Assembly: GCF_033807715.1 (NCBI RefSeq)
Contig: NC_084591.1
Span: 32,592,590 to 32,656,589 of the forward strand
Reading direction: 5' to 3'
DNA: 64,000 nt
Origin: Cololabis saira
Taxonomy: Eukaryota > Chordata > Actinopteri > Beloniformes > Belonidae
The position numbers were made by a program, and so were the translations under genes. Positions 55,560 to 64,000 of this stretch are shown one piece after another (the stretch's first letter is position 1; each line of letters begins with the position of its first letter). The notes under the pieces are model-generated. The model searched no databases. It saw only the letters and a list, made by a program, of their open reading frames with translations, and had not been told where the DNA came from.

Positions 55560-56135
55560 TGGTGAAAAAAAAACCTATCCGTTAACCTAGCCTGAACCGG
55601 AATGTGCACCCATGCATGGCATACACCGTTAGATGCGTCTCCATCGTGCCTCGATGGGCATTACTTTTCTCAGTCAAAAGCGTTACCATGGTGACGCTAG
55701 ATGCCAAAAAGCGCGCCCCATTATTAACTATTGGGAGCACAGGAATGAATGCAATACAACCGTCAACACCTCAAACTGACATAGAACCACCCCGAACACA
55801 AACACTACAGCCCCAAACCAAAGCAGCAAGAGGGGACAAATGGGCGGTAGGGCATGCCCATATCAAAATTTCCTGAAATGTTCTCGTTCTCCGCACTTTT
55901 TTCCGTCCGTTAATACGGCCCGAACCGCAACGTGCACCCATGCATGGCATACATCGTTGGATGCGTCTCCATCGTGCCTCGATGGGCATTACTTTTCTCA
56001 GTCAAAAGTGTTACTGTGGCAACGTTAGATGCCAAAAAGCAAAAAAAAAAAATTCGGACGCTTATTGCTCGGCCGAACTTTATCGTAGAGACATCGTTCA
56101 AATTTACAAACACTTGGCCCGATTGGCACTAAAGG
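55560..56135 (+). repeat. two tandem copies of a fish interspersed repeat
   Basis: GCACCCATGCATGGCATACA, then GATGCGTCTCCATCGTGCC and CTTTTCTCAGTCAAAAG, occur at ~55607-55700 and again at ~55933-56035. They are related to 32670-32790. Confidence 0.75.
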
Positions 56136-56289
56136 TCCGTACAACTTCATCATGCTAGTTATTACGGTTTTTGATATTTAACTTTCAATTTAAAAAAAAT
56201 ATATTTTTTTTATTTTATTCTTCATCTGGCTTTGGATCCCCCATAGGCGTTGACTACACCTGAACCCACCTGAAGGACCAGAGTAGTGC

Positions 56290-56608
56290 AGCCCCATCAC
56301 TTGTCTCGCTGGTGTCGTCGGAGGAGGACGACTTCTTTTCAACAGTCAAGCAGACAGATCAGTTGGACCGTAACACCAATTAGCTAGAGTCCTACTTGGC
56401 CGTTCCGATGGATGCCATGGACATCCTGAAAACATTTCCATCTGTGTGCCACCTTTCTCTGAAGCTCAACACGCCACTGCCTGCTTCAACTGCCTGTGAG
56501 AGGCTTTTTAGCATGGCAGGAATGATTTTTAGACCCAAGAGGGCTAAGCTACTTTCAGGAAACTTTGAAACCCTGCTTTTCATGAAGCTTAACAAAAGGT
56601 TTTGTTAG
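56290..56608 (+). pseudogene. hAT transposase C-terminal (dimerisation) domain relic
   Basis: Codons from about 56330 read EDDFFSTVKQTDQLDRNTN, a stop, then LESYLAVPMDAMDILKTFPS and, from 56485, ASTACERLFSMAGMIF and RPKRAKLLSGNFETLLFMKL. The family hallmark is ACERLFS..G....RR..L....E.L..L. A stop near 56382 breaks it. Confidence 0.75.
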
Positions 56609-56904
56609 ATTTATTTTCTTTTACATTAGACTCCCATATAGGGATGGAGTGATGCAGTGTAGAGATGGAGAGAGAGGATGTAGCATGTGTCGTGTAGGTT
56701 TAAACTTATCTGAGGAGCACAAGAACTGTCTTTTAATGTGAATGGTTTTTCATTGAGCTGCAACCTTTTCTTTTTTTTTCTTCCATTTTTTATTTATTTG
56801 TCAGACATTGCACAATGTTCATCGTATCAGGTAATCGCTAGAGAAGCTTGGTTATTTTCACCCAGAGACTATTGCTGGGTGTGCCACTCACAATATTACA
56901 CTAC

Positions 56905-57090
56905 GGGCCGATCGGTGGCGCAGTGGGTTAAGCAAGCGGCTCATGTACTGAGGCTACAATCCTCCTGCAGTGGTCGCAGGTTTGAATTCCGGGCTGCGCA
57001 CCTTTGCTGCATGTCATCCCGATTCTCTCTCTCTACAACCTTCCTGTCTGCAACTTGAATAAAGGGCCACTAGGGCCACAAAAAAAAAAC
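56905..57090 (+). mobile_element. tRNA-derived SINE
   Basis: A box GGTGGCGCAGTGGGTTAAGC, B box CAGGTTTGAATTCC. The body CTTTGCTGCATGTCATCCC and CTTCCTGTCTGCAACTTGAA is followed by TAAAGGGCCAC and an A-tail. A common fish SINE family. Confidence 0.85.
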
Positions 57091-57620
57091 AATAACAGAC
57101 CACCTGTGCAGTGAGAAACCATTGTTGCCTGATGAAAGCGCTCTGAAAAAAGTCGACTAAGAGACGGGTCTATGAGCAGGATTTGTGACACCACATTTTA
57201 GAAGCCAATCCTGGTCCAAAATTCAATATTCACAAGTTTGATGTGTAAAATGCCCAATGGACTATATCATGAAGTACATTAGTATACTAATGATTTGTTC
57301 AGACAATAACATTAATGAAGTAGATTCCATATAAATTATACTGTTTACCAGCTTCGCAGCTAATCATACTTTTCAGAGCCTGTACTTTCTTATTTGAGTA
57401 GATATTTGGATCAGCACTTTTCAAGTATTTTTTTACATACGTATCTTACTTCTATGAGTTCCCTTTATATTTCACCTGTAAAAACGTTGTTGTTGCATGC
57501 TTAGAAGCCCCTTTCAGTCAAATTGCTTATTTGTGTTAATTGGATGTAAATAAACTGGTTTGAATTGTTTTGACTTGCGTGCGTACATCAGTTCAAATAT
57601 CAATACCTTAAAATGCAAAA

Positions 57621-57668
57621 CGTTCGTTCGTTCGTTCGTTCGTTCGTTCGTTTGTTCGTTCGTTCATT
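57621..57668. repeat. (CGTT)n microsatellite
   Basis: Tail of the LINE at 57621-58897. Confidence 0.95.
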
Positions 57669-58897
57669 CGTTTTTATTTATTTCGAACATGTATATATAA
57701 AAAAAACAAGAAAAAAGGGAAGAGAGAAACAAATACAGGTGGGCATTCCGCCACATAAAAAAAAAAGAACATCAAAAAACATATTTCAGTTACATGTTCG
57801 AAAAGGAGTGGGAGGAAGTATAAATTTATTTAATCCCACCCCCTTTCCACAACTAAACATAAATTATATGCCTGTATTTACGCTTTATACACTAATTTGT
57901 ATAAATAAATAAATAAATATATATCATTTTTACAAAAATAACCTGTTTAATACCAAATGTAAGCTCTATCATAAATATAATATAACTATGATATAAATAT
58001 ACTATGACTATGATATAAATATAACTATGATATGAATATAATACGTATATCTATACAAATATACAAAGACAGCATGACTAAATAGCAAAACACACACAGC
58101 TGGTGATCAGTCTTCATTTTTATACCTCAAATAAACTATGTCTTTATATTTCTTTTTAAATTGTTTTATGTTTGTACATTCTTTTAACTCCAAATTCAAA
58201 TCATTCCACAGTTTGATTCCAAAAACTGATACACAAAAACGTATTTTTGTTGTACGCACAAATAAAGATTTGAAGTTTAGGTTCTCCTTAAATTATAACT
58301 CCCTTCCCTCCCAATGAATAATTTCCGAATGTTATCCGGTAGCGAATTATTTTTTGCTTTAAACATTAATTGTGCAGATTGAAATGCCAGTTTTAATACT
58401 TTAGACTGTAAGAATAGTGAGTTAGTGTGATCTCGATATCCAGCCTTGTGAATGTATCGTATTGCTCTCTTTTGAAGTACGAGTAATGAATGTAACCTGG
58501 TTTTATAGTTATTGCCCCAAATTTCTGCACAGTAAGTAAAATATGGAAGAACTAGTGAACAGTAAAGAATATGAAGGGCCCTGTAATCCAAAACCTGTTT
58601 TGCTCTGTTAAGTACTGCAATGCTCTTTGAAACTTTGTTTTGTACATGCTTAATATGAGATTTCCAGCTAATTTGATCATCCATTATTACTCCAAGAAAT
58701 CTGATTTCATTTACTGTTTCAATATCGCCGCCATACAATTCAACTTTTATTTGCATATCACCTCTCCGATTACCAAAATACATAATTTTTGTCTTACTCA
58801 TGTTTAATGATAATTTGTTATCAGTGAACCATATTTTTAACTTACTCAATTCTGTTGTGACATCAAGCATTAGTTTTTGTAAATCAGTACCAACGTT
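57621..58897 (-). mobile_element. LINE, 5'-truncated, with (CGAA)n tail
   Basis: Minus frame 58870-58277 (197 codons) encodes LSKLKIWFTDNKLSLNMSKT, FLGVIMDDQISWKSHI and LVLPYFTYCAEIWGNNYKT. The 3' UTR continues to an ACGA/CGTT repeat at 57621-57668. The same family as the fragment at 31490-32165. Confidence 0.85.
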
Positions 58898-58997
58898 TGC
58901 ATGTTTTCATGCGTTCTGCATGTATATGACCTCGGACAGATGAGTGAAGCAGGCAGCTGCTTTTCTTTGGTCGGACATGAAGTGCCAAACGTCGAGG

Positions 58998-59034
58998 ATG
59001 GACAAGGTTCTTCTGTGCATCATCTCTGCCTCAG
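58998..59034 (+). CDS. possible first coding exon with signal-peptide start
   Basis: ATG GAC AAG begins MDKVLLCIISAS, and the donor GTGACA follows. The short charged then hydrophobic start resembles the first exon of fish secreted or C-type lectin-like receptor genes. No following exon was found before 64000, so this is a guess from pattern alone. Confidence 0.3.
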
Positions 59035-59039
59035 GTGAC

Positions 59040-59800
59040 AGGTTCATATTCTGTCTTGCGTGTAAAGATTCAATCGTTTCAGTGATTTATCCATGAAAGA
59101 GTTAAATATATGTGATGAATAGGTTTCAAAAGTTACAGTGAAGGAATTTTTAGATGAAATGACATCCAATTTGACATAAATTATCTACAAGATGAAGTTA
59201 TCTTTGCACTTTTGGGATGAGATGTATTCTGCGGGTACAAACATCAGTTTTTTAAATACAGGCGTTAAAATAAGAGAATAAGAAATCCTTTTTTCAGTGG
59301 TCTGTCGAGGTTTACAAATGAAATAATCAGCCAATATTTGTTTTCTAAGTTTAATAGATGTTTGTGGAGCATCAAAACCAGTTTAATCAGCTTGTAAACA
59401 GTCACACGTTAAGCTTTAAATTTAAGAAAAAGCAGGATGAATACCAAAGGAAATCAAACCAAATGTATGTAAATGTGTTTTTTTTTTCATGTAAAGCAAG
59501 TTTAATGATCTAAAGGTGTAAAAACGAGCAGTAAGCTGGATTTGCATCTGGTTGCTACGTGTTTGTGGGAGGTTTTATGTGTTTTCATGGAGATTAAAAC
59601 TCAAATACAGCTGCTACAACCCTTAGAGTTGTGTTAAAAAACCAAATATCCATCTATCTTCTACAGCAGCTTAATCCTCCGCAGGGACCTAAAATATAAA
59701 ATAAAAGTTTTGAGAGAAAAGAAGTCCTGCAGAAAGAGCATCAGTCAGATCAGAGGTGTCTGAGCAACATCTGAATTTGAGTTGCCGAGAAGTCTTAACC
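59040..59800. other. no gene recognised
   Basis: AT-rich, no long open frame or clear repeat. Confidence 0.4.
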
Positions 59801-59808
59801 GTTTGAAG

Positions 59809-60966
59809 TAGGGCTGCAGCTATCGAATATTTTAGTAATCGAGTATTCTACTGAAAATTCCATCGATTAATCGAGTAATCGGATAAAACATATTTGTTTA
59901 GTTAAAGAGCAATTATAAATATACATAAGATGTTAGATGTTAATTGACATCAAGACTAAATTATATAATCCAGTAGGTTCATGGCTGTGCATTTAAAAAC
60001 CCTGAATTTACACCAGTTGACCAAATTCACTGCCTTCACTCAAAAAACTAAGGATCTTACCAAGAAATGTTCTTATTTCTAACCTAAAAATGCCATTACA
60101 CCTGATATCAGACATAACTTAAAATGTTAGGTGTTTTTCCCACGTGTTTCAATTGAACTTTCATTTGTGTCAAGCAAATTTTAAGTTCTAGTTAAGTTTT
60201 AAGTTAGAGTTTTGGCAGTGTTCAAAATAAAATTATGAGACCTGCTGTATTGGAGCACATTAGACACCAGTGCTGCTTGTTTTATCCATGAATGACTACA
60301 GAGATAAAATGAAATGAAAACTACCCAGTTAGCTTTATTACGTTTTTATTTTTCTGACATTTTCTGCCTTTTCTTTTAGTTAAAACTGTAGCGGGAACAG
60401 AGGTTTATATACCGGGTAAAGGCTGATTTATGCTTCCGCGTTACAACAACGCAGTATGGTGCGCGCGCTGCGTACCCTACGCCGTAGACTACGGCGTAGC
60501 CGTGGACAGCCTGCACGGCAGCGCAGCCCCGCCAGCCGGACCGGCGCTCTCCGCCCTCGCCGGAGAGCGGCGTAGACTCTGCGTCGATTTAACGCGGAAC
60601 ATTTAGAGGGGGAACATTAGGAGAACGGACCAGAAGAATATAGCGTGGATTAAAAATAAAAGTTAACCACTGAACTACATGTGTATCCCGTCTGGGCCAT
60701 TGCAGACTGCCTGAGCATGGCATGTTACAAAACAAACATATCCGCCGCCTCTTTCTCCCCCCTTTAACGTGCGCAGCGTCAGCGTGTTGTGTCGCATTAA
60801 ATGTGGTCCGGGCGTAATACGAGGCTTTGAGCTGGTGAAATTAAACGAAAAAAATAAATAAATAAATAAATTAATTAATTAAACGATTCCTCGAGGCAGA
60901 GAAAATTCCTCGATCATTTTTTGTAATCGAATTACTCGAATTATTCGAGGAATCGTTTCAGCCCTA
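59809..60966. mobile_element. hAT-type non-autonomous element, 1158 bp
   Basis: Ends TAGGGCTGCAGC and TTTCAGCCCTA, with sub-terminal AATCGA and TCGAAT words. Exact 8-bp target duplication GTTTGAAG at 59801-59808 and 60967-60974. A Harbinger-like MITE (about 60420-60605) is nested inside. Confidence 0.92.
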
Positions 60967-61159
60967 GTTTGAAGTAAAAACAGAAACTCCTTTGACCTTC
61001 TTGAAAGTGAAATATTGATGCAGCAACCCGTCTAGAAGTAGCCAAATTACTTGCGGTCAGTTTTCTGACATTAAAAATGTTAATAAAGTTTTGTTGTTTG
61101 ATTTTCTTTTTTTTGTTTGTTTTAAATCAGTTTAAGGTGATAAATGAGAATCTTGAAGA

Positions 61160-61240
61160 GGAACTTCTCACTTTTGGGGCACGTTTAGGGGGCAAAAAGG
61201 CCCTCGAGGGCCCGTTCATTGCTGCTTGCAGCTTTAATTA
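61160..61240. repeat. end fragment of the repeat family at 32264-33340
   Basis: GAGGGCCCGTTCATTGCTGC, then TTGCAGCTTTAATT, as at the right end of 32264-33340. Confidence 0.7.
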
Positions 61241-61325
61241 GTGCCACGGCTGCGCCACGTGGCACTCCTCCTCCATTGAGCTTCGCAATGGAGGAGGAGT
61301 GCCTCGTGCTGCGCACGAGGCACTC
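61241..61325. repeat. three overlapping hairpins
   Basis: 61241-61265 (8-bp arms), 61261-61303 (18-bp perfect arms, 7-base loop) and 61297-61325 (13-bp perfect arms, 3-base loop). Confidence 0.9.
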
Positions 61326-62514
61326 TTAATATTGCTCAGGCTTATTCCATATTCTTCCGTAAAAACTTTGGCACGTAACTAGTCCCGCAGCTTTGAGAAA
61401 ACGCGAAAAGTAAAAACGTAGAAACGTGCGCCTTAAGCGGGAATCGAGTGGTATGACTTTTAGCGATTGGCGTGCACGTTTTTGCGCAACGTGCACAAAC
61501 GTGCGCTTTTTGCCCCATCCGGAACGCATTGCGAGAACTTTGGGGCCTCACCACTCGCACACCGTTACTCGAAAAATTCTGAACCAATATAGAAAGTTGT
61601 AGGCCCTGAATTTAACTACAGTACTGTGGATTTTCAGAGTGATGGCACAAATGGTTTTTGCACGAAGTGCAAAAACATTTCCAAATTTCCAAACTAATGG
61701 GGAGATTTTCCCATGTAAGTGAATGGGGCAGAATGTAACACTGTGGATGGGAGGAGGTAAAAAAAAAAGCCAAATTCACCTTTTTTCAGAGTCACATATC
61801 TTTCTCATACTTGCACGTAGAACTGTCATTCAAACTTCAAAACGGAGGAAAACTACACTTTTCAAGATATGAGTGCTCAAGCGAGGACTGGAAATCACTT
61901 TTTTGTCAAATCTTCAGTGCGGTTCTAATTGATTAGAGTGCGAGAGACTTTCAAAAAATGATCATAATTTGTATTTGTAACTCGAGCTGACGGCCAAACC
62001 GTAAAAGCTAGAAAGATCATTTTTGGTCAGAATGTAGGCATACATGTTGAGATTCAAATAATGTGACTTTGACAGGCGTGGTGTGCACAAAATTTGAACG
62101 GGGGGGCCAACAGACACGCCAATTCCTGTCTCGCTCTCCATTGACTATAATGTTAAAAAAACTTTTCTTCAAAAAAATCTCATTTTTGTTTTCGAATTGC
62201 CGTTACTAACACATTTTAAGGAATATCTGTATGAAAATAACATTTACAGAATCTTCTGGGTTCTCCGTCTCTCAAAATGTTTTCGTTTTTCTGCTAAGAG
62301 CTACGGTTTCACTACAAGGTGAAGTTATTTGAGGCTTGTCACAAGGCAAAAATCTGGGGTTTTCTCACAGTCAGTGCGGAACCTTCCGGAACTTTCCGGA
62401 ACCTTCCTCATTTCGAGGTTGCTGTTGCCCGGCAACCAGAGCTCAGCTGTTGACTGATTAGGCTGACCCAGAACTGGTCACATGACCCAGTCAGTACAGA
62501 CTTCATATAGTATA
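61326..62514. other. repeat-like DNA, no gene recognised
   Basis: No coding features. Contains a short GGAACCTTCC-type triplication at 62380-62410. Style and neighbours suggest a fish repeat, but ends are not visible. Confidence 0.4.
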
Positions 62515-63822
62515 ACCAGCCCCCGGGTCTCCCACTCAGAAGGCGCGCCGATTTTTTCCAGTGGCCAACCGCGGTACTGCAACCAAAAATCCCATGCGGC
62601 CCAGAAAGCTTTTTTCCCATAGACCGCAATAGTAAAAGAGAAGCCTCTAAAACTGTTCACAGGACACCTCCAGCTGTAATCCCCGGCAATTACTAATCTT
62701 TGTATTCTATATTTTTAGGTCATGGACTTTATATCCGTCAAAAATGTTTTATAACGGCCAGAAAAGTAAAAGAAAAGTCTCTTTCTGGGCGTGACGTCAC
62801 GGCTGACGTCACAGCCGTGTCTGTGTATTCCACGGATGTTTTATATTAATATATATTATATAATTATATTATATTAATACATTAATAATATATGTAATGC
62901 TATACATGTAATAATATACATTAATTCATATATTATATTAATACATATTATATTAATATTCGCGTCATTGCCCCGGGGCATGATGGGAGGCCCCAGAGCA
63001 TCATGGGAGGTGACTCAACTGCGCATGCTCCATGGGCCGCATAATGCGGAAGTAAACCCGGAAGTCAGAGATTTTTTCAGCGTATGCGCTGGCTGAGCAG
63101 AATGCATTGAAATGAATGGGCGGCCATTTTTAGTGTCCCATCCAGTTCTATAATACATCCATGAGTATAACCCATGGATCTATAATAATAACTGGATCGG
63201 ACGTCAAAAATGGCCGCCCATTCATTTCAATGCATTCTGCTCAGCCAGCGCATCCGCCGAAAAAATCTCTGACTTCCGGGTTTACTTCCGCATACAGCGG
63301 CCCATAGAGCATGCGCAGTTGAGTCACCTCCCATGATGCTCTGGGGCCTCCCATCATGCCCCGGGGCAATGACGCGAGTATTAATATAATATGTATTAAT
63401 ATAATATCTTAATTAATGTATATTATTACATGTATAGCATTACATATATTATTAATGTATTAATATAATATAATTATATAATATATATTAATATAAAACA
63501 TCCGTGGAATGCACGGACACGGCTGTGACGTCAGCCGTGACGTCACGCCCAGAAAGAGACTTTTCTTTTACTTTTCTGGCCGTTATAAAACATTTTTGAC
63601 GGATATAAAGTCCATGACTTAAAAATATAGAATACAAAGATTAGTAATTGCCGGGGATTACAGCTGGAGGTGTCCTGTGAACAGTTTTAGAGGCTTCTCT
63701 TTTACTATTGCGGTCTATGGGAAAAAAGCTTTCTGGGCCGCATGGGATTTTTGGTTGCAGTACCGCGGTTGGCCACTGGAAAAAATCGGCGCGCCTTCTG
63801 AGTGCCAGACCCGGGGGCTGGT
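62515..63822. repeat. 1.3-kb near-perfect palindrome (foldback structure)
   Basis: Left arm 62515-63163 and right arm 63173-63822 are inverted copies of ~650 bp with a 9-base spacer. Their equal lengths imply almost no net indels. Each arm carries two TGACGTCA sites, an AT-rich block of TATTAATA words and a GC-rich end ACCAGCCCCCGGG. Confidence 0.93.
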
Positions 63823-63872
63823 ATAACCTGGAAAAAGGAGAATTCTGAACCCTGACCTTTTGACCTTAGATG

Positions 63873-63873
<1 letters not shown>

Positions 63874-63957
<84 letters not shown>

Positions 63958-63962
63958 ACACA
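63874..63962 (+). repeat. (CA)n microsatellite
   Basis: About 89 bp, broken once by CATACA near the end. Confidence 0.97.
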
Positions 63963-64000
63963 TATGATAGGTGTTATTATGGGATGGCAGGTGTTTTTAT

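Noticed and set aside
57613..57912. Frame beginning with repeated RSFV
   Set aside because: Translation of the CGTT microsatellite in a LINE tail.
1..64000. CRISPR arrays, bacterial or phage systems
   Set aside because: No evenly spaced short repeats with unique spacers and no prokaryotic genes. Gene structure is vertebrate.

Overview
The window reads as chromosomal DNA from a teleost fish, probably a percomorph. Two vertebrate genes with ordinary GT-AG introns sit in AT-rich DNA crowded with typical fish repeats: L2/CR1-type and L1 LINEs, tRNA-derived SINEs, hAT, PIF/Harbinger and TTAA-type miniature elements, Tc1 relics, a BEL/Pao retrotransposon and long CA, TAG and CGTT microsatellites. 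There are no bacterial operons, CRISPR arrays or phage genes.

Region 1 (1-25.3 kb, + strand) holds the 3' part of anoctamin-1 (ano1, TMEM16A, a calcium-activated chloride channel). I place 17 exons from 1198 to 21674, encoding the last ~653 residues. They cover the whole ten-helix membrane domain and all six calcium-ligand positions. One exon is only 12 bases (5193-5204, Glu-Ala-Leu-Lys) and matches the alternatively spliced segment c of mammalian ANO1. The introns carry LINE pieces, a SINE, three hAT-type elements with exact 8-bp target duplications, and a complete but coding-poor LTR retrotransposon (9334-10640). A probable polyadenylation signal lies at 25276.

Region 2 (25.3-44.6 kb) is a gene-poor transposon graveyard. 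It has a hAT-type MITE (26343-26608), two tandem copies of a ~1.3 kb element (27939-30575), LINE 3' ends, and a young BEL/Pao element on the minus strand (34505-40805). That element has matching 596-bp LTRs and one 1612-codon open frame that stops before the integrase catalytic core. A Harbinger-like element nested inside another follows (41111-42411).

Region 3 (44.6-51.1 kb, minus strand) holds a six-exon beta-1,4-galactosyltransferase, closest to B4GALT4. The predicted protein is 345 residues, with a signal anchor and the DVD and WGWGGEDDD catalytic motifs. Its large last intron contains a broken L2-type LINE interrupted by a Myb-domain Harbinger element and a TTAA-flanked MITE. ano1 and b4galt4 are convergent.

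Region 4 (51.1-64 kb) is again mostly repeats: an internally deleted L1, a 1.2 kb TTAA-flanked element, a tRNA-Leu(AAG)-like relic, a hAT transposase C-terminus, a SINE, a LINE relic, a possible signal-peptide first exon (58998-59034), another hAT element, a run of three overlapping hairpins (61241-61325) and a nearly perfect 1.3 kb palindrome (62515-63822).
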